Below, piece by piece: positions 50,019-57,966 of a DNA stretch of 64,000 nucleotides. The DNA lies in assembly GCA_946186375.1 (NCBI GenBank), contig CAMHMZ010000003.1:86905-150904 (forward strand). Reading direction: 5' to 3'. The number at the start of each line of letters is the position of its first letter. Within the stretch, counting starts at the first letter, position 1. Source of the stretch: an uncultured Clostridia bacterium. GTDB taxonomy: Bacteria > Bacillota > Clostridia > Oscillospirales > Oscillospiraceae. Both the position numbers and the translations under genes were made by a program. The notes beneath the pieces were generated by a model that was not told where the DNA came from, ran no database searches, and saw only the letters and a program-made list of their open reading frames with translations.

Positions 50019-50190
50019 TTATCGCTTCAACTCCATATAAATATGCTCGTCCCTGCGGTCGAATTCCTTGAAGCCGCACTTTTGATAAACATGGATCGCC
50101 CTGCCGTTATCGGGCTTCGTCCGTAAAAAGATCCTTTTCAGCCCTAACCGGCGAAGGCCGTATTCCGTTATCGCAGAAACAGCTCCCGCC
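50019..50190 (-). pseudogene. GNAT acetyltransferase C-terminal remnant
   Basis: An open frame reading EYGLRRLGLKRIFLRTKPDN...AIHVYQKCGFKEF ends at TAA 50019-50021. This is the conserved end of GNAT N-acetyltransferases (LGLKRIFL, then N.RAIHVYQKCGFK). No start or upstream domain remains, and the frame is entered from inside the VanZ-like gene, so it is a gene fragment. Confidence 0.7.
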
Positions 50191-50745
50191 CGGCGAACCG
50201 GGGGTCTGTGCTTTTCCTGTCAATCGGGCCGCCAGCTTATAAAGGCCATATCCGATCGCAGCGCCGGCCGTATTGAGGATCAGATCATCGATATCGGTCA
50301 CACTGCCGGGAAGGAGCAGCTGGATCATCTCGATGGCAAAGGACAGCCCCGCACCGGCCGGCAGCACTTTCCGGAAACGGTCCAGCCGCTTGTACAGGAT
50401 CGGCATGATGACGCCTGTCGGTATGAACAGGCAGGTGTTTCCGATGATATTGATGGCAGCCTCGCGTTTGCTGTCATAATCCAGAATGTTTGCAAGCGGG
50501 AGGAAGTTGACCCGAGGCGGCTGAATACCGCCCCTGTTGATGACAAGCGGCTGGACCTGGCCGTTGACCGTGAAAAAAGGGTAAAAGACAAAGCGGATCA
50601 AAACAGCGAGGTTGATCGCCATCAGGAGCAGAAAAGCCTCTCTTTTCCAGACGATCTTCTTCTGCCGTATCCATATGATCCCTCTGCCGAGGAGCCACAG
50701 CGCGGCGAAAAACAATTCCCCGGTCAGCAAAGATATTTCGATCAC
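50107..50745 (-). CDS. VanZ-like membrane protein
   Basis: 212 residues from GTG 50745 (GAGGAGG 8 nt upstream), overlapping the hydrolase stop as GTGA. About five membrane helices; family motifs RVNFLPLANIL, NIIGNTCLFIPTGVIMPIL, AIEMIQLLLPGSVTDIDDLILNTAGAAIGYGLYKL. VanZ-like proteins are linked to glycopeptide and lipopeptide tolerance, but many are of unknown role. The last ~25 residues (GGSCFCDNG...) come from the GNAT remnant read in another frame, so the C-terminus is likely foreign. Confidence 0.78.
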   Translation of the reverse strand: MIEISLLTGELFFAALWLLGRGIIWIRQKKIVWKREAFLLLMAINLAVLIRFVFYPFFTVNGQVQPLVINRGGIQPPRVNFLPLANILDYDSKREAAINIIGNTCLFIPTGVIMPILYKRLDRFRKVLPAGAGLSFAIEMIQLLLPGSVTDIDDLILNTAGAAIGYGLYKLAARLTGKAQTPGSPGGSCFCDNGIRPSPVRAEKDLFTDEAR

Positions 50746-51524
50746 GCGCCATACCTCCTCACGATCCGTGTCCGGCGCCTGTCCCCCCGAACGATCTGCC
50801 GGACGGCGTTTGCGTACCGGTCCGCGTGGTTGATCGAAAACTCGCCATGCCGCAGCTTCGGAAGGAGGTGCAGGCTGCACGACGGGCGCGCACGGCAGAT
50901 CGCTTCCGCGGAGCGCAGGATCTCGCTATTCTCCTTCTCTCCGACGAAAACATGCACCGCCGCCTCGGTATCCCGAAAAGAGTCCTTCAGGGCATAGGCT
51001 GTGTTCGCCTTCAGAAAGGCGATCATATCCTGTTTCCGGATCCGGCAGGTGTCCCGGTAGTAGTCCTCGAAAAGCTCCGGTTTCATGTGCAGGGACTGAA
51101 ACTGCATTTTGGCAAAGCTCCTGTTTTGGATCAGTCCGTAGCTGCTGCCGAAGGCCGGGCCAATGAGCGCGTTCGTCAGCCGGGACGGGAGCACGGCCGC
51201 GCTCTCGACCAGAGCATACGGACAGACCTCCGCACGCTGTGACAGCATTTCCAGCAGGATCTGCCCGCCCAGCGACAGCCCTCCGATCAGCAAAACGGAG
51301 CCGCCGAGCCGCTCGTCGATGAAGGAGAGGAGCTCTGCGGCGTTGTCCTCGATCGTCGTAAACGGCCGGTCGCTCCCCGCATGCCCGTCCAGGACCGGAA
51401 GGATCACGTGATAGTCTTCCCCCAGCTTCTCCGCGGCCTCCCGATAGTTCCACCAGGACAGGCCTCCGCCGTGGAGCAGCAGGATCGTCTCCTTTTGACC
51501 GGCGCCGTATTCGTGAAATTGCAC
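50742..51524 (-). CDS. Alpha/beta hydrolase
   Basis: 260 residues from GTG 51524. Oxyanion segment LLLHGGGLSWWNY, nucleophile elbow GGLSLGG (GxSxGG), an acidic residue region (VHVFVGEKENSE) and catalytic His in LRHGEFSINHADRY. Cytosolic. Substrate unknown. Coupled by 4-bp overlap to the VanZ-like gene. Confidence 0.85.
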   Translation of the reverse strand: MQFHEYGAGQKETILLLHGGGLSWWNYREAAEKLGEDYHVILPVLDGHAGSDRPFTTIEDNAAELLSFIDERLGGSVLLIGGLSLGGQILLEMLSQRAEVCPYALVESAAVLPSRLTNALIGPAFGSSYGLIQNRSFAKMQFQSLHMKPELFEDYYRDTCRIRKQDMIAFLKANTAYALKDSFRDTEAAVHVFVGEKENSEILRSAEAICRARPSCSLHLLPKLRHGEFSINHADRYANAVRQIVRGDRRRTRIVRRYGA

Positions 51525-51530
51525 GGTTCT

Positions 51531-52196
51531 TCACCCTTCTTTCTGCGGCGGGCTCCACACGAAAAGCCCCTCCGCGGCGGCCAGCGCCCGGAGCTTGTCC
51601 AGCAGCGCCGCGCCCGGATCATAGACCGTCAGATACGTGTCGTTGCGGTCGTAGTCGATCATCACGTTCTGCCGGGCAAACACGGCGCGGAGAAACTCGT
51701 TTCCGCTCAGCCCCGCCACGCGCTCCACAAAGGCCTCCGGGTCGGGATTCATTTCCCAGGACGCGCAGAAGTCGAAGGATACCGCCATATCGGCATAGCA
51801 GTTGAGCCGCAGAAGGAGCTCGGCGTATTTGCGGCGCAGCGGGACGATGCGCGGCCTCTGCCGGAAATAGCGCTCCACGGCGAAGTACTGTCCCGCGGCG
51901 TCTGCGCTCACCTGCTCGGGCAGGATGTCCACGATCCAGAACGGGCCCTCCAGAAGCCGGCCCATCTGCTCGTCATAGCGGCGAGGATCCGTGGCCTCGC
52001 GCACGGCCTTGGGCAGCTCCTCGATACTGCGGATATCAGCCTTGAAGATGACCGCGTCGTCTATCTGGATCCCCTCTTCTTCGCGGTCAAACTCATGAAG
52101 CCCGTAACCGGAGGGAAAGACCTCCGCGAGCCCCGTGAACACGGCTCCGTCCTCGGTCGTGATGTGTACCTCTTTGTTCTGATAGCGCTGCAGCAT
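51531..52196 (-). CDS. Protein with an Sm-like N-terminal domain (A)
   Basis: 221 residues after CGGGGGAGTAAAC. N-terminal ~60: YQNKEVHITTEDGAVFTGLAEVF...YGLHEFDREEEGIQIDDAVIFKADIRSIEEL, which looks like an Sm/LSm-type small barrel. The C-terminal part has segments such as RYFRQRPRIVPLRRKYAELLLRLNCYADMAV and FLRAVFARQNVMIDYDRNDTYLTVY with no recognised family. A second protein at 57311 shares the same N-terminal domain with a different C-terminus. An RNA- or ligand-binding role is inference. Confidence 0.55.
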   Translation of the reverse strand: MLQRYQNKEVHITTEDGAVFTGLAEVFPSGYGLHEFDREEEGIQIDDAVIFKADIRSIEELPKAVREATDPRRYDEQMGRLLEGPFWIVDILPEQVSADAAGQYFAVERYFRQRPRIVPLRRKYAELLLRLNCYADMAVSFDFCASWEMNPDPEAFVERVAGLSGNEFLRAVFARQNVMIDYDRNDTYLTVYDPGAALLDKLRALAAAEGLFVWSPPQKEG

Positions 52197-52291
52197 GTTT
52201 ACTCCCCCGTTTACCGGTCGGCTTCAACCGCCCGGAGCAGATATGTTCGCCGGGCCCAACAGGCCCGTTTCATGGGCTATTCCCTTTGCTT

Positions 52292-52720
52292 TCAGTCGGC
52301 CGTGAAGAACGCGCGGAGCTCCCGCTCATTGTGAAGAACGACTTCCGGCGCGCCGTGCAGCATCACGTTGTCATAGCCGTCGATGAAGCTGCGCGCGTCG
52401 GTCTTATAGCCGATGCAGTCCTTCCCCTTCGCGTAGCAATAGCCCAGCTCGAAGCAGGCGCCCTCGTCCGGCACCCGCCCGTCGAAGAGGAAGAGGATCG
52501 TGTCGCACCAGTCCATATGCTTACAGTCGAGCTTGAAGAGATACTTCCTCTTCGGCAGGCCCTCGATCACGTCCGGCAGATCGGCCACGCAGCCTCCCTC
52601 CCTCTGGGGCAGGAAGGTCTCGTGGCCGCAGTCGCGCAAAATAGCGTCGATGCGCTCGTTGAAGGCGCGCTCGCCCTCGTTGAAGAGCGGCGCCGCGATA
52701 TAGATCTTTCTCTTTTTCAT
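52292..52720 (-). CDS. Nucleoside 2-deoxyribosyltransferase
   Basis: 142 residues from ATG 52720 (AAAGGAGAAACACC upstream). Family motifs: KIYIAAPLFNEGERAFN, MDWCDTILFLFDGRVPDEGACFELGYCYAKGKDCIGYKTDAR, where Asp/Glu of the DEGACFELG block are catalytic. Transfers 2-deoxyribose between bases in nucleoside salvage. Standalone gene. Confidence 0.88.
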   Translation of the reverse strand: MKKRKIYIAAPLFNEGERAFNERIDAILRDCGHETFLPQREGGCVADLPDVIEGLPKRKYLFKLDCKHMDWCDTILFLFDGRVPDEGACFELGYCYAKGKDCIGYKTDARSFIDGYDNVMLHGAPEVVLHNERELRAFFTAD

Positions 52721-52748
52721 CGGTGTTTCTCCTTTGCCCGTCATCCGT

Positions 52749-53159
52749 TTATATCAGCACGCCATTGCAGTGGTCGATCTCGTGCTGGATGATCTGCGCT
52801 GCAAAGCCCGTGTAGGTCTTGAGGCGGGTCTGGAACTGCTCGTTTTGGTACTGCAGCTTGATCGAGCGATAGCGTCTGGCCCTGCGCGTGCCGGGCAGCG
52901 ACAGGCAGCCCTCCTCGGCTTCATACGCCCCGGAGCATTTGACGATCTCCGGGTTGAACATCACGGTCGCGCTGCCCTTGTCGTCGAAGATGATGATCCT
53001 TTTGGCCGCGCCGATCATGTTGGCCGCCATGCCGACGCAGCCCTCCCGGTGCGCCTCGAGCGTGTCCCGCAGATCCTGCGCGAGCGGCAGATCTGCCGTC
53101 GTGGCCGCGGCGGACTTCTGCGAAAGAAAGATCGGGTCTTTCATAATGGGTCTGATCAT
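52749..53159 (-). CDS. Peptide deformylase family protein
   Basis: 136 residues. Three motifs of peptide deformylase are present: GMAANMIG (GxGxAA variant), EEGCLSLPG (Cys metal ligand) and QHEIDHCNG (HExxH). Removes N-terminal formyl groups with Fe or Zn. The first motif deviates (MAANM for LAAPQ), as in the short PDF-like paralogues of Clostridia, so this may be an accessory enzyme rather than the essential one. Overlaps the metallo-beta-lactamase gene. Confidence 0.85.
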   Translation of the reverse strand: MIRPIMKDPIFLSQKSAAATTADLPLAQDLRDTLEAHREGCVGMAANMIGAAKRIIIFDDKGSATVMFNPEIVKCSGAYEAEEGCLSLPGTRRARRYRSIKLQYQNEQFQTRLKTYTGFAAQIIQHEIDHCNGVLI

Positions 53160-53749
53160 GGTGTGCCTCCCAGCTTCTGTTCATTCGCATGGGCGTACAG
53201 GATGCGCTTCGGGTGCCGGCTCAGGATCTGCTCCCAGTCGCTTTTCAGCGCGGGGTTTTCGTCGTAGCCCGCCAGATACGCGAGCGGCTCCAGATCGCCC
53301 ACGAAGCAGCTCCCGTCGTCTAAAAGGAGCGAAACGCTGTCCTCGCTGTGGCTCGGCGTGCGGAGGATCTCCCCGTCGACGCCGAGCGCTTTCAAAACCG
53401 CCCGGCTCTCTCCGCAGGAAAAGCTCGCCGCCGCGCTTTCATCCACCGGCAGGAAAGTCAGCCTCCTGTCGCGGGCAAAGATCCCGTCCGAGGCGTGCAC
53501 GAAGGGGCGCTGCACCTCCGCGAGCAGCAGCTTCACGCCGAACTGCTGGAGCTGGCCGGCCAGACCCATGTGATCCGGGTGGTAATGGGTGATGAGCAGG
53601 GCCGTGATCGCTTGCATCCCGATCCCGGCCGCCTTGATCGCCCTGTAAAACTGCGGCAGCGTCCCGGCCCAGTCCGTATCCACCAGCAGGCCGCCGCTCG
53701 TTCCGGGGATGTAAAACGTATTGGTATTGCCGTATCGGAGCTTTATCAT
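53156..53749 (-). CDS. Metallo-beta-lactamase fold hydrolase
   Basis: 197 residues from ATG 53749 (GAGAGGTGCGCC upstream). Binuclear metal motif THYHPDHMG (HxHxDH), later His in PSHSEDSVS (the GHT-like His) and Asp in FVGDLEPLAY. Small cytosolic MBL hydrolase, glyoxalase-II-like size. Substrate unknown. Overlaps the deformylase-like gene by 4 bp (ATGA). Confidence 0.87.
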   Translation of the reverse strand: MIKLRYGNTNTFYIPGTSGGLLVDTDWAGTLPQFYRAIKAAGIGMQAITALLITHYHPDHMGLAGQLQQFGVKLLLAEVQRPFVHASDGIFARDRRLTFLPVDESAAASFSCGESRAVLKALGVDGEILRTPSHSEDSVSLLLDDGSCFVGDLEPLAYLAGYDENPALKSDWEQILSRHPKRILYAHANEQKLGGTP

Positions 53750-53894
53750 GGCGCACCTCTCACCGTTGATCGTATTTTGCCTTGCCGCCCCGGCCTTTTT
53801 TCTCTCTGACCCGATTTTATCACATTCCTTTTCGCATGAACAGATTGAAATCGGGATGCGGATCCCTTTTTGTCCGATACTGTTTTTCCATGCA

Positions 53895-53923
53895 TTGACT
53901 TTTTCCGCGGCATTTGTTACAAT
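53895..53923 (+). promoter_or_regulatory. Promoter of the MATE leader
   Basis: TTGACT (53895-53900) and TACAAT (53918-53923) at 17-bp spacing, placing the transcript start near 53930, about 100 nt before the MATE start codon. Confidence 0.8.
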
Positions 53924-53929
53924 ACGCAT

Positions 53930-54022
53930 CGCTTGCTCGGAGGGCGAGTCATTCGTGGGAAATGACAAGCCGGATAAGGCTGCAGGCTGAAACGCCTGTT
54001 CTCTTATCCGGCTTTTTCTTTG
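53930..54022 (+). promoter_or_regulatory. Structured leader with attenuator terminator (possible riboswitch)
   Basis: Between the promoter and the MATE start lie two small hairpins (CTCG-GAGGG-CGAG and GTCATT-CGTGGGA-AATGAC). Then comes an intrinsic terminator: AAGCCGGATAAG pairs with CTTATCCGGCTT (53968-54014) and TTTTTCTT follows, just before TGGAGGG and the ATG. Transcription must pass this terminator for expression. MATE genes in Clostridia can be preceded by guanidine-IV (mepA) riboswitches; I cannot confirm that class from the sequence. Confidence 0.65.
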
Positions 54023-54030
54023 GAGGGTTT

Positions 54031-55380
54031 ATGGATACCACAAGAGATTTTACCAGCGGGCCGATCGTCGGGCCGCTGATCCGGTTTTCTCTGCCGATCC
54101 TGGCGGCTCTGTTTCTGCAGGCGCTCTACGGCGCGGTGGATCTGCTGGTGGTGGGCAAATATGCGGCGACAGCCGACGTTTCTGGCGTCGCGGTCGGCTC
54201 ACAGATCATGATGACCGTCACCGGCCTCATCAGCTCCCTCGCCATGGGGAGCACGATCCTGCTGGGGCAGAAGCTGGGCATGCGAGCGGAGAAGGACTGC
54301 GGCAGCGTGATCGGTGTGAGCATCGCCTTCTTCGGGCTGGTGGGGCTTGTGCTGACGCTGCTGCTGCCGGCGCTTTCCGCAGTTCTGGCCAAACTTATGA
54401 ACGCTCCGGAGGAGGCTTTCCTGGAAACCCGGCAGTACCTTGCCATCTGCGGCGGCGGGAGCCTTGCCATCGTCGCCTACAACGTGCTGGGCAGCGTGAT
54501 GCGCGGCCTGGGCGATTCCCGCACGCCGCTCATGACAGTGGCCATTGCCTGCGCGGTCAATATCGCCGGAGATCTGCTGCTGGTGGCGGTCTTCCGTCTG
54601 GGTACGGCAGGGGCGGCGATCGCCACTGTGGCCGCCCAGCTCATCAGCGTTCTTGTCTGCTTTCTCGTGCTGCGCAGACGCGGTCTGCCCTTTCCCTTTT
54701 CGAGGCGGGAGGTCCGCTTTGACGGCGCTTCTCTCCGCCCGATGCTCCGCTTCGGCGCACCCATCGCCCTGCAGGACGTGCTGGTGAGTCTGAGCTTTCT
54801 CGTGATCCTCTCCATCGCCAACAGTCTGGGGCTGGCGGCCAGCGCGGGCGTTGGCGTGGCGGAAAAGGTCTGCGCCTTCATCATGCTGACGCCTGCCGCC
54901 TTTATGCAGGCCATGAGCGCCTATGTGGCCCAGAACCACGGCGCGGGGCGGGACGACCGGGCAATTCGGGGCCTTCGCATCGCCATCGCTCTCTCCACCG
55001 CCTTTGGCCTTGCGATGTTCTATCTGGCCTTCTTCCACGGCGATCTGCTCTGCGGGATTTTCGCCCGGGACGAGAGCGTTATCCTCGCGGGGGCGGATTA
55101 TCTCAAAGCCTACGCCATCGACTGTCTGTTCACCTGTTTCCTGTTCTGCTTCATCGGCTTTTATAACGGGCTGGGCTACACCGGCTTCGTTTCGGTGCAG
55201 GGCGTGGCGGCGGCCTTTCTGGTGCGCATCCCCGTGGCGATCCTCATGCGCCGCGTCCTCGGCACGCTCTTCGGCATCGGTCTGGGCGTACCCGTGGCGA
55301 CCGTGTTCCAGATTCTGGCCTGCTTTGTCTTCCTCGGGCATCTGAACCGGAAGCGATTGTTGAAACGGCAGGTCGGTTGA
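54031..55380 (+). CDS. MATE family efflux transporter
   Basis: 449 residues from ATG 54031 (TGGAGGGTTT upstream). About 12 membrane helices with MATE motifs: FSLPILAALFLQALYGAVDLLVVGKY, GSQIMMTVTGLISSLAMGSTILLGQKLG, VAYNVLGSVMRGLGDSRTPLM and AYVAQNHGAGR. Na+ or H+ driven export of cationic compounds. The attenuator upstream suggests induction by a small molecule. Confidence 0.9.
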   Translation: MDTTRDFTSGPIVGPLIRFSLPILAALFLQALYGAVDLLVVGKYAATADVSGVAVGSQIMMTVTGLISSLAMGSTILLGQKLGMRAEKDCGSVIGVSIAFFGLVGLVLTLLLPALSAVLAKLMNAPEEAFLETRQYLAICGGGSLAIVAYNVLGSVMRGLGDSRTPLMTVAIACAVNIAGDLLLVAVFRLGTAGAAIATVAAQLISVLVCFLVLRRRGLPFPFSRREVRFDGASLRPMLRFGAPIALQDVLVSLSFLVILSIANSLGLAASAGVGVAEKVCAFIMLTPAAFMQAMSAYVAQNHGAGRDDRAIRGLRIAIALSTAFGLAMFYLAFFHGDLLCGIFARDESVILAGADYLKAYAIDCLFTCFLFCFIGFYNGLGYTGFVSVQGVAAAFLVRIPVAILMRRVLGTLFGIGLGVPVATVFQILACFVFLGHLNRKRLLKRQVG

Positions 55381-55488
55381 GAAGGGAGCAGTTCTCCTCG
55401 CCACGGTGGAAAAGCCGCCGAAAACATGATACAATAACGGAGCGATTGCAAGTTGACGAAAGCTTCAAATCTTACAGGAGGGAACGCA

Positions 55489-56142
55489 ATGCTTAGAAAG
55501 ATCATCAAAATCGACGAAGAACGCTGCAGCGGCTGCGGGCTGTGCGCCAAGGCCTGCCATGAGGGCGCGATCGACATCGTAAACGGCAAGGCAAAGCTGA
55601 TGCGGGAGCATTTCTGCGACGGCTTTGGCGATTGTCTGCCCGCCTGTCCGATGAACGCCATTTCCTTTGAGATGCGGGAGGCCCCCGGCTATGATGAGCA
55701 GGCCGTTTGGGAGGCCGGGCGCAGAAAAGAGGCCAAAAAGCCGGAGGACGCAGGCGGAGACGCCCCCAACGCGCTGAACAACTGGCCCGTGCAGCTGTTT
55801 CTCGTCAGCCCCACGTCCCCCGTCTTTCACGGCTGCGAGCTGCTGATCGCGGCTGACTGCACAGCCTACGCCTACGGGAACTTCCACCGGGACTTTGCCG
55901 CCGGCCGGACGACCGTGATCGCCTGTCCCAAGCAGCGGGAACACGATCAGGCCGGGAAGCTGACCGCCATCTTCCGGGAAAACGAGATCCGCTCCGTCAC
56001 GCTCGTGCGCATGTTCGTGCCCTGCTGCGGCGGGCTGGAGTACGCGGTCTGTCAGGCGCTGGCGGAATGCGGGAAGCCGATCCCTCTGCGGATCGTTACC
56101 ATCGGCGCAGACGGCAAGGTACTGAAAGAGGAGATATTCTAA
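55489..56142 (+). CDS. Ferredoxin-like iron-sulfur protein
   Basis: 217 residues from ATG 55489 (AGGAGGGAACGC upstream). N-terminal ferredoxin module CSGCGLCAKACHEGAI and a second set CDGFGDCLPACPMNAI. The C-terminal region has further cysteines (VFHGCELLIAADCTAY, VPCCGGLEYAVCQAL), and the sequence suggests an electron-transfer or small Fe-S carrier protein. Family not pinned down. Convergent with the flavodoxin-like gene; their stop codons overlap. Confidence 0.75.
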   Translation: MLRKIIKIDEERCSGCGLCAKACHEGAIDIVNGKAKLMREHFCDGFGDCLPACPMNAISFEMREAPGYDEQAVWEAGRRKEAKKPEDAGGDAPNALNNWPVQLFLVSPTSPVFHGCELLIAADCTAYAYGNFHRDFAAGRTTVIACPKQREHDQAGKLTAIFRENEIRSVTLVRMFVPCCGGLEYAVCQALAECGKPIPLRIVTIGADGKVLKEEIF

Positions 56143-56828
56143 ATCAAAACCACCGGTTGAATGAACCGGTGGTTTTGATTATATTCGGCGTCTGCCAGCC
56201 GAACCAGCTCTTTGCCCAGCTGCCGGGCTTTTTCCAGATCCAGCGGGAACTGCTTTTCGTGGTGGGCCATCTTGTGCTCGGCGTTGAAGCCCGCCATGCT
56301 GAACTTGCTGTAGTCCTTGACCTGCAGCGTGTCAAAGCTGCAGAGCGTCTGCACCTTGCCGTTGAGACTGCGGAAGGCGTTTGCCTGTTCGGTCAGCCTT
56401 TTCTTATACTGCAGCTGATAATAAGCCTGGGGCGCGTTCATCGTGAAGATCACGCCCACGTTCACCTTGCCGGTGAAATAGTTGCTGTAATCATCGTAGA
56501 ACAGCGTGCAGAAGTGCAGCCTCTCCACGAAGGCGTGGAACTGGCTGGTGGTGTCGCCGAGATAAATGGGCGAGCCGATCAGCAGCACGTCGGCGGCAAA
56601 GACCCGGTCGAGCAGCGGGCTGAGCTCGTCCTTCCAGAAGCACCTGCAGCGCTCTCCGTCCTTGCGCTTGCACAGAAGGCAGCTGCGGCAGCCGGTGAAG
56701 CTCAGATCATAGAGGTCGACGTATTCGGTCTCGGCTCCGGCCTCCTCCGCGCCCTTCCGGGCCGCCTTCAGAAGCTGCGCCGTGTTCCAGTTCTTGCGGG
56801 GACTTGCGTTGAGTATGATGGCTTTCAT
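56139..56828 (-). CDS. NAD(P)H-dependent FMN reductase / flavodoxin-like
   Basis: 229 residues. FMN-binding start KAIILNASPRKNWNTAQLLKAA, a CRSCLLCKRKDGERC cysteine pair, and VLLIGSPIYLGDTTSQFHAFVERL, characteristic of the flavodoxin-like NADPH-dependent FMN reductases. Its last residues (YNQNHRFIQPVVLI) are encoded by the convergent terminator hairpin. It may exchange electrons with the ferredoxin-like neighbour. Confidence 0.85.
   Translation of the reverse strand: MKAIILNASPRKNWNTAQLLKAARKGAEEAGAETEYVDLYDLSFTGCRSCLLCKRKDGERCRCFWKDELSPLLDRVFAADVLLIGSPIYLGDTTSQFHAFVERLHFCTLFYDDYSNYFTGKVNVGVIFTMNAPQAYYQLQYKKRLTEQANAFRSLNGKVQTLCSFDTLQVKDYSKFSMAGFNAEHKMAHHEKQFPLDLEKARQLGKELVRLADAEYNQNHRFIQPVVLI
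56143..56181. terminator. Bidirectional terminator within the flavodoxin 3' end
   Basis: AATCAAAACCACCGGTT-GAATG-AACCGGTGGTTTTGATT: perfect 17-bp arms. Ends the ferredoxin-like gene on the plus strand and codes for the last residues of the FMN reductase on the minus strand. Confidence 0.9.
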
Positions 56829-56860
56829 CGTGTTCTCCTCCCCATAGGGTTCTTGGTGCT

Positions 56861-57280
56861 TTATGCTTTATGATACCCGGAAAGCGTCCCGGTGTCCAGC
56901 CGCCCTGCGGCAGATCTGCGGGCCATAACAGGAGACGCTCCCGACAAGCCGGAGATCAATCGTCTTGTTTTGCTTTTTTGGGGTTTCCTTTCCGGCAGTT
57001 CCGCAAGCATGGCCTCCAGTAATTCTGCGATCAGATCCGCATCTTCAAATCTGTCAAATACGTGCATCAGCGTCTTTGAGCCTTCGTAAGGATAGCGCAG
57101 TTCCGAGCCGGCAAGAAGTCTGTCCGACGTCGGCGTTCTCTTTAAAAACAGTTCCTTACCTCCGATATCGCCGATCAGTTTACCGTTAAGGTACACAAGA
57201 TATCCGCCCATCATGGGTTTGATGACAAGCTCGCCGGCTGCGGAAAAACACTCCCGCACATATTCGTTACATTCATTCAC
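56861..57280 (-). CDS. TfoX/Sxy N-terminal domain protein
   Basis: 139 residues, GTG start with CGGAGGCAGCCATC upstream. The TfoX N-terminal fold is seen in VIKPMMGGYLVYLNGKLIGDIGGKELFLKRTPTSDRLL and PYEGSKTLMHV. The C-terminal TfoX domain is absent, the usual state in Firmicutes. Role unknown; in Proteobacteria TfoX drives competence, which should not be transferred here. Confidence 0.8.
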   Translation of the reverse strand: MNECNEYVRECFSAAGELVIKPMMGGYLVYLNGKLIGDIGGKELFLKRTPTSDRLLAGSELRYPYEGSKTLMHVFDRFEDADLIAELLEAMLAELPERKPQKSKTRRLISGLSGASPVMARRSAAGRLDTGTLSGYHKA

Positions 57281-57310
57281 GATGGCTGCCTCCGCAAATT
57301 CCGCTTGGCC

Positions 57311-57895
57311 TCAGCTCGTATAAGCGCTCTCCGCCGTGCTGCGGAACTTCTGCCCGGAAAGCCGCTCCAGAAGTTCCTTCGCTTCCCGAACGACTTCTTC
57401 ATTCCCGTTGTATCGTACAAGCGTGCCCAGCATATTCTCCAGCTCTCCCCTGTATACGGGTCCGGGCTCATTCTCGTCCTCTTCCGCGCTCCATGTGCTG
57501 TTTCCGCTGCGCCAAGGAGCCATGCCGGGGACAGCTCTTTCTGCAAGGGACGGGAGAGCATCCTTCATACAGGCCAGCATTCTGAGGATCTGGGTATCGT
57601 CTTCCGATTCCAGGATCTCTTCGATCAGGTCGGTCCCCCACTCCAGACACTTTTTCTCTAAAAGCCCATACTTTTCAGAATAATGTCCGAACGGTCCGTC
57701 CACCTCTTCCAGGCTTGTGACGCTTGCGATGTCGTCTTGATAAAACAGCATCGGGTTAAGAAGCAAAGCCTCCTGATCGCGGCCGTATTCATGAAAAACA
57801 TATTCCCGGCCGCAATACGATACGATCCCCTCATAGATCTCTCCCGAGGCGGTGAGGATCCTTACACATTTGTTGTCAAAGCTTTTCAGTTCCAT
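57311..57895 (-). CDS. Protein with an Sm-like N-terminal domain (B)
   Basis: 194 residues from ATG 57895 (the track start is a TTG). N-terminus: FDNKCVRILTASGEIYEGIVSY...EYVFHEYGRDQEALLLNPMLFYQDDIASVTSL, clearly the same type of domain as the protein at 51531. The C-terminal ~120 residues are helical and acidic (TDLIEEILESEDDTQILRMLACMKDA) with no recognised family. No good ribosome site. Next to TfoX, same direction. Confidence 0.55.
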   Translation of the reverse strand: MELKSFDNKCVRILTASGEIYEGIVSYCGREYVFHEYGRDQEALLLNPMLFYQDDIASVTSLEEVDGPFGHYSEKYGLLEKKCLEWGTDLIEEILESEDDTQILRMLACMKDALPSLAERAVPGMAPWRSGNSTWSAEEDENEPGPVYRGELENMLGTLVRYNGNEEVVREAKELLERLSGQKFRSTAESAYTS

Positions 57896-57966
57896 ATCTG
57901 TATCCAAAGAAAACTCATTTCGCTTTCAACCGCATTCCGTTCTTCCTTAACGCCGCGGCGAGTATT

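Noticed and set aside
56861-57280. TfoX homologue taken as evidence of natural competence
   Set aside because: Only the N-terminal domain is present and no com genes lie in the window; the proteobacterial role cannot be transferred.
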